Positions 54,237 to 63,690 of a DNA stretch of 64,000 bases are shown one piece after another (within the stretch, counting starts at the first letter, position 1; every line of letters starts with the position of its first letter). The notes beneath the pieces were generated by a model. That model was not told the DNA's origin. It saw only the letters and a program-made list of their open reading frames with translations, and did not search any database. The DNA comes from Hanleya hanleyi (Eukaryota; Mollusca; Polyplacophora; Lepidopleurida; Hanleyidae). The stretch lies in contig JAVTVY010016115.1 of NCBI GenBank assembly GCA_036873755.1, forward strand, positions 1 through 64,000, read 5' to 3'. Made by a program: the position numbers and the translations under genes.

Positions 54237-56711
54237 CTATACAGCAGTGGGTATAGCCAGCTGACTGTAGAGAAGTGGGCAAAGACGGCTAACTATACAG
54301 CAGTGGGTAAAGACGGCTATTTGTGGAGAAGTGGGCAAAGACGGCTAACTGTATAACAGTGGGCGAGAATGCAGATTATGTATTTTTACATGTATTGTAT
54401 ACATGTCATTTATGTTAAGGTCATATTAGGTCCAATTGCCGTCATCTTGGCAGATTTATTTCGTCCAATCATCTCAGAATTAATGCAAGTCTGATCGTGG
54501 CTACTATTGCATTTCACATTTGAGATCGATCATTTTGGACAATAATAGATCTTCTCGTCAGAAAATTATGATTAATCTAGGTGAATTACAAATATTACAA
54601 AAATATTGAGCAAGTAAATGCGTCAACTATTATATCACAAAAGATATTTTGTTGGAACGGTCAATATATAGAGGTTATAGCGCAGCGGATATTTCATCAG
54701 TAACTGGGAGTGGATAGTTCTTACATAGTATAGATGTGGGATATTTTGGGGATAATATTGTTCACGGTCATTATGTACATAGACTCCTACATATCACCAA
54801 TATCAGTGACTTCAATCGGCGTATCCCATTCTGAATATACATGATATATGTGAACATACATGCCATCAATATAGTCCATGTTCCAGTTTCCCGATCGGTT
54901 ACCGCGGACAGAGGGGATGGCACAGACCGAACGAGTAAGCTTTTATACTGGGCATGTCCATCCTAGGATCTCATGAAAAACAATGAGAATATGACCAAAA
55001 TTACTGATTATACGACAACGAATTATATGAAATAAAAATGTCATATGTCAATAGAATTAGGAAATTCGGATTTTCGCTACAAATATTTAATGTTTCTCTT
55101 CAGCCGTATTCGAATAAGTAGTGCATTTGAAAATTACACCTATTGGTTTCCAAAAGATACCAGGTTGTTTGTCCGGTGAAAGCTTACTTGTTGACCCTGT
55201 GTGCGCTGGTGAGTGGTAACAGGGAACTGGACCATTGCCCTGGATAGGAATAGGTCATAGCTATAGTGAGCTGTGTTCAGGCTGCTGAACATGCACTTGC
55301 ATACAACGCACTTGAGACAATCTGTGCAGTGGCCAGTGACTTTAGCTGATCGGCTGTACTGGTTCGTATATTTTCACTTAGACATATCTTTTAACACGGG
55401 AAAATAATTTGACATGGTGATAGCTGACATATTATACATTATTCTAAGCATAATGACACTTTCTTTGAATACTGGAAAAATATAGTATATACCGTATGTA
55501 TAAATTTATGTCAGTTATCACTGGTTCAAAATAATCTCCCAGATTAAAATATGGGGCAAAGTGAAAATATGCGAATCACTATAGCTGATGAGTCACGGGT
55601 CGCTGAACAGACATGCTCTTCTTTGTTCTCTCAATAATGTGCAACTCCGGGATTCTGAGGTAAAATTGTTGAGCAGACTATAGCTCTTGCTCCATCTTCA
55701 GAACAATTTACCCAATTACTAATGCTCATCCTTTCATGATATCACTGGTTTCTAACCTTTGGCTTTTTGGTAACGTTCATAAATATTTGGCACTGTGCAA
55801 ATGCCATTTCTCATTCTATTGTATGGTGATGATAAAATGAAACGCCGAACATTGCTCAAAATATTGATTGCGTCAACATGTGTCACAAGATGGAAAATTG
55901 ATTCTGGAGTGACCTGTACCGGTATATTGTGTAGTGTTATTTATGACTTGTCTTATGACTCCCTATAGCAGTGTTGAGTCTGTAAATATGTATACGGCCC
56001 ATTTCTTGAGTAAAAAGAAGAAAAATGAAACGAATATAGTTGTGATTTGATGGAATGTTGGACGCTTGGTGATGGTCGGCGAGGGAATAGATTATTGTCG
56101 ATGGCTACAAAATACCCTGGTGAAGCTGGAAATTGTTGTCAGTAACAAGACTGTTATGAAATGTACAAGAAAGACACAGAACCAATATTTATTCGATATT
56201 ATATAGTGGCATTTAGAGACTTGAATTGAAATGCTAGGAATCAATATAGTGTGGAATATAGAGGTGCAACGCAAGCGTATACGGCTATAATGGAGTTTCA
56301 GTTGAGTATTCCCCTAGATAACTCTTGCGAAAGAATAGCGGAGAACAATAGTCAGCTGTTCCATCTGCTGTCGACGACCCGCGCTAATATACTGTAGAGT
56401 GTAAATCGAGTTCTATGGCGTCAATGTAGTGTTGCTAAGCAATATTCTAGTGTTATATAACGTCAGTGTGATGTTTTAGGGCTCAACTTAGCGTTTTTCA
56501 GAAACTGATAAAAGGCTGTACCACCAAGCGAATTCTAAAATTGATACCAAAGTACGGTCGCAGGGTGTGAGAACTTTATCGCTACGTGTTGTAATTACAT
56601 GTGTCTAATTCCGATTAAACGAAGATTATAGAGATCGAACGAACACCGTGAACAGTGACATTTCCGTGAAGTAATCAATTCGGGCTGAATATTTCAGTGA
56701 CGTCATCAATT
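54237..56711. other. Intergenic; short tandem repeat only
   Basis: Immediately after the stop there are about four short copies of 'AGTGGGYAAAGACGGCTAACT' (54245-54365), partly derived from the 3' end of the gene. The remaining 2.3 kb shows no gene. Confidence 0.6.
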
Positions 56712-57030
56712 CGCAGGGGTGAGTGAGTGAGTGAATAGGGTTCAACGTCGCTTTCAACATTTTTCCAGCTATATCGACGGGGAAGAGAAGGGAGGGGAAG
56801 GGGGAGTACCTACTTGTAACAGAGCAGATCTAATGCTGCCGTTTTTATAGTGCTGTCCCACTGAAATATCATACCGTAGGCAGACATGACACCCAACTCA
56901 GTCACATTATAATGCACCGAGTGAACCAGTCCTTATTCTATCCTCTTAATGCCGAGTGTAAGCGAGGAAGCAACAAGTTCCATTTTTCAAGTCTTTGGCA
57001 TGACCCGGAGTAGTATACAAAGGGTAAATA
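56712..57030. mobile_element. Bivalve dispersed repeat (SINE-like)
   Basis: Starts GAGTGAGTGAGTGAATAGGGTTCAACGTCGCTTTCAACATTTTTCCAGC, the type of tail seen on mollusc SINEs. It continues with GCTGTCCCACTGAAATATCATACC and GCAGACATGACACCCAACTC, phrases I recognise from repeats spread through bivalve genomes. It ends near 57030 before the second virus-like block. Confidence 0.6.
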
Positions 57031-57120
57031 GTGTCCTATTGACCTCAGAAATTTGCATATGACCTCTGTGACGTCACGCGACAGCCAATCAGAAGCGAGT
57101 ATTGTGTCACATGGGGTCAT

Positions 57121-57503
57121 GTGTGGTGGTGGAAGGTGGGTGGTGGGTTTAAGATGGCGGCTGTGGTGGTGGGAGGTGGGTGGTGGGTTTAAGATGGCGG
57201 CTGTGGTGGTGGGAGGTGGGTGGTGGGTTTAAGATGGCGGCTGTGGTGGTGGGAGGTGGGTGGTGGGTTTAAGATGGCGGCTGTGGTGGTGGGAGGTGGG
57301 TGGTGGGTTTAAGATGGCGGCTGTGGTGGTGGGAGGTGGGTGGTGGGTTTAAGATGGCGGCTGTGGTGGTGGGAGGTGGGTGGTGGGTTTAAGATGGCGG
57401 CTGTGGTGGTGGGAGGTGGGTGGTGGGTTTAAGATGAGGTGGGTGGTGGGTTTAAGATGGCGGCTGTGGTGGTGGGAGGTGGGTGGTGGGTTTAAGATGG
57501 CGG
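57121..57503 (+). promoter_or_regulatory. Array of 40 bp repeats, each with AAGATGGCGGC (YY1-like)
   Basis: The unit TGGTGGTGGGAGGTGGGTGG followed by TGGGTTTAAGATGGCGGCTG is repeated about nine times with one partial unit. AAGATGGCGGC is the classic high-affinity YY1 site. The array stops 15 bp before the TATA box of the CARD-PC4 gene. The same unit forms a three-copy array next to the TATA box of the RING genes at 60767-60886. Confidence 0.85.
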
Positions 57504-57517
57504 ATTGTAGAAAAATG

Positions 57518-57558
57518 TATAAAAGGAGGCGATTTTTAGGGAAGGGGAGTATTCATTG
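57518..57558 (+). promoter_or_regulatory. Core promoter of CARD-PC4 gene
   Basis: TGTATAAAAGGAGGCGATTTTTAGGGAA, then ATTCATTG 33 bp after the TATA start, then a leader containing TGACCTGACCAGCCTG. The first Polinton gene has TGTATAAAAGTGGG, GTTTAGGG, ATTCATTG at 32 bp and the same 16-base leader string (33389-33451). Confidence 0.75.
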
Positions 57559-57677
57559 CACTACCCTGCGGAGCACTCTGACTTACCTGACCTGACCAGC
57601 CTGCCTGCCTGCTTCACCTCTAGTCTGCTTCACCTCTAGCCAGCCAGCCAGCCAGCCAGCCTGCTTGCCTGTTTTGT

Positions 57678-59003
57678 ATGAGCTGTGTAGAACCTTTTAC
57701 TTTTTTTACTTTTACGAGTGCAAATTCATCAGACTTTTACACCGTAGCAGTTTCTCATCAGCCTGAGCCCATAGTCATGGCGTCATCATCATTTTTAGTG
57801 AGGCTTGGAAAGTACCGTGTTCGTCTCATTGATGAGATGCAGCATGTGGGTGAATTATGTGATTTCCTTATGGAGGAAAACATACTTCTGAAACAGCGTG
57901 TCGAAGATATCATGGCTGAGAAAACCACTTCAGCACAAAACACAGCCCTCATCGATGGTGTACTGCGCTCTACCCCCTATGCATTTCTAGCCTTCGTGGC
58001 GGGGTTGAAGATCACGGGAAATGAAGAACTAGCAGATCTACTTGAAGCCGACGTTATACAAGATGATGATATCTTAGTCATGGATACCACCGAAGAGCGT
58101 ACAGTTAGCAAACGTACGCACCCAGCGTCTGGTGTACCTGCCAAACGCGCTGCACGATCCAAACGACCTCGACTAACACCTTTAGAAATACCTGAGTCAG
58201 TGCCTGAGCCTGTGAAAGAAGAAGAGGTGCAACTTCCTATGTCTGTGCAGGATATCAATAACATTATTCAGCAGGCCTACCAGGCAGCCCACAAGGACAT
58301 TTGGGAGCTCTCAGCCTATTTAACTGTGAGTGTCAAAGACGAAGAAGTGCATTTTAACGCATCGGGCTTTAACGACAGACCCGGTAGGCATATTGCCATG
58401 AACTTAGATACCTGGCAAAAACTGGAGACCCTTGATTACGCCATCGATGCGGTTATTCGCGACCAGGGGAGTGACGAAGCGAAATTTTATGTGGGTGACG
58501 ACATCTTTGTCAGCTGTGCCTATTTCAACGACCAGCTCCTGGTGCATATCCGTAAATGGAAAATGAGGTTAGATACGCAAGAGCGTGTTCCTTGTCCTCA
58601 GGGTGTCACCTTGAAATTAACGGCGTGGCGGAAGTTGCAGAGTGTCACAGCTTCAATTCGTCAAGCTCTGGCTTACCAGGTGTCTCACTATATTTATAAG
58701 AAGTACATCGACTCAGTCCTGGATCTGATCAGACCTCAAATTCGACACTTGCGTATCCAAGCATGTGCAGGCTGTAAAAATAACAGTCCCATAAACCAGC
58801 ATACGTGTGTGGACACTAGTGTACCCTCATACGCACTGATCACTGAGGCACTACAGGCCGTGACCGAGGCGCAAATTGCCCTGAGAGTGGAAGCTGCCTG
58901 CCCTCCCAAAATTCCACGTGAAGAGATTACTACCTACATCTACGTGCACCAGGGGCGGAAAGACGATGATGAGTTCAAACAAGTCTTGTTGCAGAACTAT
59001 TGA
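57678..59003 (+). CDS. CARD-PC4-PC4 fusion protein
   Basis: A 441-codon intronless ORF; the Met at codon 34 (57777, GTCATGG) is the likelier start because the domain begins just after it. Residues ~38-122 read as a CARD death-fold domain: YRVRLIDEMQHVGELCDFLM…, VEDIMAEKTT, LIDGVLRSTPYAFLAFVAGL, NEELADLLEA. CARDs pair with caspases and their adaptors. A basic, NLS-like linker follows at 145-165 (KRTHPASGVPAKRAARSKRP). Two PC4-like units follow: 212-262 ending MNLDTWQKLETLDYAIDAVI, and 271-333 (DDIFVSCAYFNDQLLVHIRK, then VTLKLTAWRKLQSVTASIRQ), the second matching the full PC4 strand-strand-helix order. A Cys/His cluster (CAGCKNNSPINQHTC, 363-377) may bind zinc. I infer a viral regulator that couples ssDNA binding to cell-death signalling. 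Domain calls are by eye. Confidence 0.75.
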   Translation: MSCVEPFTFFTFTSANSSDFYTVAVSHQPEPIVMASSSFLVRLGKYRVRLIDEMQHVGELCDFLMEENILLKQRVEDIMAEKTTSAQNTALIDGVLRSTPYAFLAFVAGLKITGNEELADLLEADVIQDDDILVMDTTEERTVSKRTHPASGVPAKRAARSKRPRLTPLEIPESVPEPVKEEEVQLPMSVQDINNIIQQAYQAAHKDIWELSAYLTVSVKDEEVHFNASGFNDRPGRHIAMNLDTWQKLETLDYAIDAVIRDQGSDEAKFYVGDDIFVSCAYFNDQLLVHIRKWKMRLDTQERVPCPQGVTLKLTAWRKLQSVTASIRQALAYQVSHYIYKKYIDSVLDLIRPQIRHLRIQACAGCKNNSPINQHTCVDTSVPSYALITEALQAVTEAQIALRVEAACPPKIPREEITTYIYVHQGRKDDDEFKQVLLQNY

Positions 59004-59845
59004 ACAAGTGTTGAAAAACATTTACCGTATTCCTACACGTTCATTGAAGTGGCTTGAGAGCGTATAATTGTATTAAAAATTCACAGTTTTTTTACTGTTA
59101 ATTGTATTAAAATTCAATACTCAGAGTTGAACACGTTCATTCTATTGTCTTGTTGTATAAATATTGAGCATTTTCAAGTTTTATTGCATTGGAACATTCA
59201 GACATTATCATCTGCCAGTCTTGCTCAAGCTGAAAATACGGCTTCTCTATCTCTTCACGTATTCATACACTATGTTCATTTTATGTTCATTGTGCATTGA
59301 AGCGCCTTCATAGCGTATAATTGTATTAAAATTCAATACCCTGGTGAACACGTTCATTCTATTTGTGTTAATAAAAAAATAGTAGAAAAATTAAAAAATG
59401 GTTGTTAGTGTTCATTGTTTTTTAATAAATTTCAGTCCGTTATAATTCGGGCTGTAATGTTATTCCTTTACTGGTCGGTAAAATTAGTAACATGTCGCAC
59501 AGGGTCGCCAACGACAAAAAACATCCTCCGCCCTTCCCAAGCCCCTGTCCTGGTTTCAATAATTTCAGTCCGTTATGATTCGGGCTGTAATATTAATTAC
59601 TGAGAAGTGTAAAATTAGTAACATGTCGCGCAGGGTCGCCAACGACAAAAACATGTCCCCCTCCCCCTTCTCCCCCTTTTCCCTCTTTTCTAGTCCCAAG
59701 CCCCTGTCCTGGTTCAAATAAATTTCAGTCCGTTATTATTCGGGCTGTAATGTTAAAAAAAAATTTAAAAAATTTTTAAACATTTTTTTTCATAGAGGAA
59801 AGGGTGAAGGGAGCTGGCGTTAATTTTTTGGGTGCTTTCAGTTTA
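59004..59845. repeat. AT-rich 3' region with CAGTCCG…CGGGCTG hairpin repeats
   Basis: No gene. The phrase CGTATAATTGTATTAAAATTCAATAC is duplicated near 59062 and 59310. From 59432 on, the hairpin CAGTCCGTTATRATTCGGGCTG occurs three times (about 59435, 59567, 59727), each followed by similar sequence including AGTAACATGTCGCRCAGGGT and pyrimidine-rich tracts. The same unit dominates 62777-63690. Confidence 0.8.
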
Positions 59846-59873
59846 GAAGTTTTCCCTTTCGGAAAGATGGGGT

Positions 59874-59889
59874 GGCCCTGAAAAGGGCC
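59874..59889 (-). terminator. Histone-type mRNA 3' stem-loop after RING gene 1
   Basis: On the minus strand: CCAAAGGCCCTTTTCAGGGC continuing CACCCC. The 16-base GGCCCTTTTCAGGGCC is a six-pair stem with a TTTC loop, and both flanks (CCAAA before, ACCC after) fit the animal replication-dependent histone consensus. It starts 27 nt after the stop codon. Inverted partner of 62618-62633; similarity spans about 46 bp. Confidence 0.85.
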
Positions 59890-59915
59890 TTTGGAAAAGT
59901 GTTACGACACTTGTT

Positions 59916-60275
59916 TTAGGAGCGGTAAATTCTCTTTACTCCGGCCACCTGCTTCCTGCAGACGGGGCACTTTATTTTTAAATGCTGTTCGTCCGTTTCA
60001 GCACAGTGGCACACGCCCCCTATACAGGTTAGCGTCACCCAGCATTTTTCACATAGACATAAATGCCTGCACGGAAATATGGCGTACTGTGTTTCCTCGT
60101 CTGTACACACACTGCAGTTTGATTTACTTTGTTCCTTCTGTAGGGCTTCTTCTTTCTTCTGTAGGGCGTCTTCTTGTTTTAAAATCATAACGTCCATTTG
60201 ATCCATGTGTTGTCTCATGTGATTAATCTGCTCGTTCAGGCGGGTTACCTCGGCCTAAGAGCATGGTGATGGTAG

Positions 60276-60307
<32 letters not shown>

Positions 60308-60716
60308 CGTTAGCCGATGTGGTTTCGCAAGCCGACGTGGTTATAATCGGAGTTTGGGTAGCCGTTGTATTTGCTGGAGGTCTGTTACTGTTTAACCAGG
60401 GGAGTTCTTCTTCCTCATCAGTTATATCCGCATCAGCTATATCCTCATTTTCTTCTTCCAGCACCATCCTCCTGATTTCTTGGTCTTGTTCTTCACTTCG
60501 CTGTCTTATCAACCTCGCATCTTCTTCTACTACCTCCCTCCGTAGCTCTTCCAGTTGTTCTTCACTTCGCCGTATATTGGTTTCGTCCGTAATAACCTGC
60601 TGAAAGCTTGTAATTATTGTCACTCCACCATCGTTATGTTCATCCCCACTGGTAATCACCTCTCTGTGTTCTCTAGGGTCTCTCGGATCGGTGAAGAGTC
60701 TTCGTCTTGTACCCAT
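59916..60716 (-). pseudogene. RING-finger protein 1, one in-frame stop
   Basis: Continuous minus-strand frame of about 266 codons from ATG 60714-60716, interrupted once by TAG at 60255-60257 (codon 154). The N-terminal part is charged and coiled-coil-like (EEQLEELRREVVEEDARLIR), then Thr-rich. After the stop comes a coiled coil (MILKQEDALQKKEEALQKEQ) and a C-terminal RING: CSVCTDEETQYAIFPCRHLC, CEKCW, and KCPVCRKQ. RING proteins of this kind are ubiquitin ligases. TATA box at 60754-60762, with the YY1-like array 5 bp beyond it. It ends in a histone-type stem-loop. The stop may be a disabling mutation, or the downstream part may start at its own ATG (60216-60218). Confidence 0.8.
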
Positions 60717-60753
60717 GATTGTAGTTGTGAATAAATGACAAGATACTACGCGT

Positions 60754-60886
60754 TATTTATAGTCTATGTGGTGGTGGGAGGTGGGTGGTGGGTTTAAGAT
60801 GGCGGCTGTGGTGGTGGGAGGTGGGTGGTGGGTTTAACATGGCGGCTGTGGTGGTGGGAGGTGGGTGGTGGGTTTAACATGGCGGC
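60754..60886 (-). promoter_or_regulatory. TATA box and three-copy YY1-like array for RING gene 1
   Basis: CTATAAATA on the minus strand at 60754-60762, followed outward by three copies of the 40 bp unit. One keeps AAGATGGCGGC; the two others read AACATGGCGGC. The leader (TCATTTATTCACAA) is shared with RING gene 2. Confidence 0.75.
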
Positions 60887-61001
60887 CGGTGTGAGTGAGT
60901 GCAACATGATGGTATCTGCTAAAAAATTTTTGTGTTTTATTTTTCCAACTTTAAAACGGGGTCTCATTTTTTTTGCAATAAATGTGAGTTCACTGCAGCA
61001 T

Positions 61002-61147
61002 GTTTATCGAAAAGAAAAAAAACTAGGAAATTTTTTCTCCATTTTACATCCCATAGCTGTACTCACATTTTTGCCTGCACACTGTATAGTGTTGTGTTAC
61101 CGTTGTCCAAGGATAAAAAAATCCTAGTTTTCTTTCTTTCGATAAAC
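61002..61147. mobile_element. Small inverted-repeat element between the RING genes
   Basis: TTTATCGAAAAGAAAAAAAACTAGGA at the left is the approximate reverse complement of TCCTAGTTTTCTTTCTTTCGATAAA at the right, enclosing ~95 bp. It looks like a MITE. It lies in the ~860 bp intergenic space between the divergent genes. Confidence 0.6.
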
Positions 61148-61510
61148 CAGTTACAATTTTTAGGGTGATATTATAAGGCTGTGAGCAATATACTTGACGT
61201 ATTTTTAGCCAGGAAAACCCATTTATTTCCAGTGTACCGGGTTTTCCACACTACCGTACTATAACGTTACGCGTGTAAAAATCGATAAAATTATTAAAAA
61301 TAACGGCTTAGTGTAGCGCTATCCTGCTAAATTTTTAAATACTACACCATGAGTTGGCTGAGTTCAACTTGAAATAAAATTTATACGTGCACTGACATTT
61401 ATTGTAAAATCACACAAGTTTAAAATTGGAAAAGAAACACAAATATTTTGTTCAGCGTAAAAATGTAGACCAAACAGATAGAGCGATTTCGCTGACGTCC
61501 GTGCCTTACA

Positions 61511-61518
61511 CTATAAAT
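61511..61518 (+). promoter_or_regulatory. TATA box of RING gene 2
   Basis: CACTATAAATAGCGCGCAGTATTTACTCATTTATTCACAA matches the promoter of RING gene 1 (GACTATAAATAACGCGTAGTATCTTGTCATTTATTCACAA) almost base for base, so the two genes are a duplicated pair. The ATG is about 65 bp downstream. Confidence 0.75.
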
Positions 61519-61579
61519 AGCGCGCAGTATTTACTCATTTATTCACAATTATGCCAGTGTCTACTAGACGTGCACAGTG

Positions 61580-62599
61580 ATGGAGTCATCCCTGGCTGAA
61601 ATCATGGATATTGACATATCAGACTTCATCACAAATGATGATAATGAAGTACAACTGCTCGACAACATCGTTAATATGGTACATGACGAGCCATGGTTAG
61701 ATGCTATAGTGGAAGACTTATTTACACCTCAACCCCGGGACCACCCTCCAGCAACCACACCGCATCTTAGTGACTTTTCAGCAGCGACATCGGATCTTAG
61801 TGACTTTTCAGCAGCGACATCGGATCTTAGTGACTTTCCAGCAGCGACATCGGATCTTACCCCAGTCGAATACCAACGTTTTGACGACATAGACCGCGTG
61901 TTAGAAACTATGTTGAAACAACAACAACAAAGCCTCCAAGCTAAAGAAAAAGCAGGAGAAAGGGGACAAGAAGAAGAAACGGGACAACAAGAAACACAAA
62001 CCGAAACCGAAACCGAAACCGAAACCGACACAGAAACAGAACAAGAAGATGAGGAGAAGAGGAAAGACTTAAAAACCACAGTGCCCGAAAAAAGGAAAGA
62101 CTCAAGAAAAAACAGGAAAGACACCAGAAAAAACAGGCAAGACCCCAGAAGCGGTATAAAAGACGCCAGAAGCGGTAGAAAACAAGTCAGAAGCGATAGA
62201 AAAGACGCCAGAAGCAATAGAAATAGGCAAGAGGCAAGAAAAAACAGGAAAGACGCCAGAAAAAAGAGAATAAGAGAGAATACAAGAAAAATAAGCCAAA
62301 AAGAAAACCAAGACGTAATCCATTACGTTTCTGCAATATCAACAACAACACTGGCATCCAACACAGAACGCCAAGCATCCTCCTATTTACACTGCGTGCA
62401 ATGCTGTAACCACTTTGCTAAATACGCTATTTTTCCTTGTGGGCATCAAGCCTTGTGTGTGGCTTGTATACATCAACATGCCCAAATACCAGTGTGTGCG
62501 GACGCTTACAAACCCCTAGTGTGTGAATTCATAGCCTTGACATGCCCGGTGTGTACTGAGAGAAGAAAAAGACAACACCAACAGCCCCCAACGATGTAA
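61580..62599 (+). CDS. RING-finger protein 2, acidic/basic low-complexity middle
   Basis: 339 codons from ATG 61580 (GTGATGG). The N-terminus is acidic, with an 11-residue repeat LSDFSAATSDL present three times at ~70-95. Then a Gln/Glu/Thr repeat (ETQTETETETETDTETEQED) and a long Arg/Lys-rich repeat region (RKNRKDTRKNRQDPRSG…, ~165-245). The C-terminal ~70 residues form a RING: CVQCCNHFAKYAIFPCGHQA, CVACIHQH, CEFIALTCPVC. It is the intact partner of RING gene 1 and a likely E3 ubiquitin ligase. A histone-type 3' stem-loop begins 19 nt after the stop. Malacoherpesviruses and other DNA viruses of molluscs also carry RING genes, but this one sits next to the CARD-PC4 gene in a Polinton-like promoter context. 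Confidence 0.85.
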   Translation: MESSLAEIMDIDISDFITNDDNEVQLLDNIVNMVHDEPWLDAIVEDLFTPQPRDHPPATTPHLSDFSAATSDLSDFSAATSDLSDFPAATSDLTPVEYQRFDDIDRVLETMLKQQQQSLQAKEKAGERGQEEETGQQETQTETETETETDTETEQEDEEKRKDLKTTVPEKRKDSRKNRKDTRKNRQDPRSGIKDARSGRKQVRSDRKDARSNRNRQEARKNRKDARKKRIRENTRKISQKENQDVIHYVSAISTTTLASNTERQASSYLHCVQCCNHFAKYAIFPCGHQALCVACIHQHAQIPVCADAYKPLVCEFIALTCPVCTERRKRQHQQPPTM

Positions 62600-62617
62600 T
62601 CGCTTAGATATTTCTAA

Positions 62618-62633
62618 GGCCCTTTTCAGGGCC
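62618..62633 (+). terminator. Histone-type mRNA 3' stem-loop after RING gene 2
   Basis: TAAGGCCCTTTTCAGGGCCACCCC: GGCCCT-TTTC-AGGGCC hairpin with the consensus ACCC flank. It is 19 nt after the stop codon. A purine-rich CCGAAAGGGGAAAC starts ~12 nt downstream and might serve as the histone downstream element. Confidence 0.85.
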
Positions 62634-62709
62634 ACCCCATCTTTCCGAAAGGGGAAACTTCTAACATGAAAAGCACAAAAATAAAAAATAAAAAAATAAC
62701 ATCAACTCT

Positions 62710-62716
<7 letters not shown>

Positions 62717-62755
<39 letters not shown>
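62717..62755 (+). repeat. (CA)n microsatellite
   Basis: About 16 CA units followed by ATATATATA. Confidence 0.95.
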
Positions 62756-62776
62756 AAAACACCTATCCCTCTTATA

Positions 62777-63690
62777 AATTTCAGTCCGTTATTATTCGGG
62801 CTGTAATGTTTATTCCTTTACTGGTCGACAACAACAGTGACAAATGTCCCCCTCCTCCCCTTTCTCCCTTCTCCCTCACCCCCTGGTTCAAATAAATTTC
62901 AGTCCGTTATGATTCGGGCATATTATTCCGGCTGTAATGTTTATTCCTTTACTGGTCGACAACAACAGTGACAAATGTCCCCCTCCTCCCCCTTCTACCC
63001 CTTTTCCCTCTTTTCTATGTCAACGACAGTGACAAATGTCCCCCTCCTCCCCTTTTCCCCCTTCCCCTTCACCCACTGGTTCAAATAAATTTCAGTCCGT
63101 TATGATTCGGGCTGTAATATTAATTACTGAGAGAGAAAAAAATTGTAAAATTAGTAACATGTCGCACAGGGTGGCCAACGACAAAAAACATGTCCCCCTC
63201 CTCTCCCCTCTCCCCCTCCTCCCCCTGGTTCAAATAAATTTCAGTCCGTTGACAACAACAGTGACAAATGTCCCCCTCCTCCCCTTTCTCCCTTCTCCCT
63301 CACCCCCTGGTTCAAATAAATTTCAGTCCGTTATGATTCGGGCATATTATTCGGGCTGTAATGTTTATTCCTTTACTGGTCGACAACAACAGTGACAAAT
63401 GTCCCCCTCCTCCCCCTTCTACCCCTTTTCCCTCTTTTCTATGTCAACTACAGTGAGAAATGTCCCCCTCCTCCCCTTTTCCCCCTTACCCCTCACCCAC
63501 TGGTTCAAATAAATTTCAGTCCGTTATGATTCGGGCTGTAATATTAATTACTGAGAGAGAAAAAAATTGTAAAATTAGTAACATGTCGCACAGGGTGGCC
63601 AACGACAAAAACATGTCCCCCCTCTCCCCCTCCTCCCCCTGGTTCAAATAAATTTCAGTCCGTTATGATTCGGGCTGTAATATTAATTAC
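62777..63690. repeat. Array of CAGTCCG…CGGGCTG hairpin units, ~420 bp higher-order period
   Basis: AAATTTCAGTCCGTTATGATTCGGGCTGTAAT and its variants occur near 62780, 62896, 63088, 63237 (truncated), 63325, 63515 and 63653. Each is linked to GTTTATTCCTTTACTGGTCGACAACAACAGTGACAAATGTCCCCCTCC or to TTAATTACTGAGAGAGAAAAA…AGTAACATGTCGCACAGGG. The segment from 62895 is repeated from 63315, a period of about 420 bp. ORFs here are artefacts of the repeats. Confidence 0.88.

Noticed and set aside
57121..57503. CRISPR-like array
   Set aside because: Units are directly abutting with no unique spacers, and the context is eukaryotic.
61729..62217. 162-codon Ser/Phe-rich minus-strand ORF
   Set aside because: Antisense of the Lys/Arg/Glu repeat region of RING gene 2.
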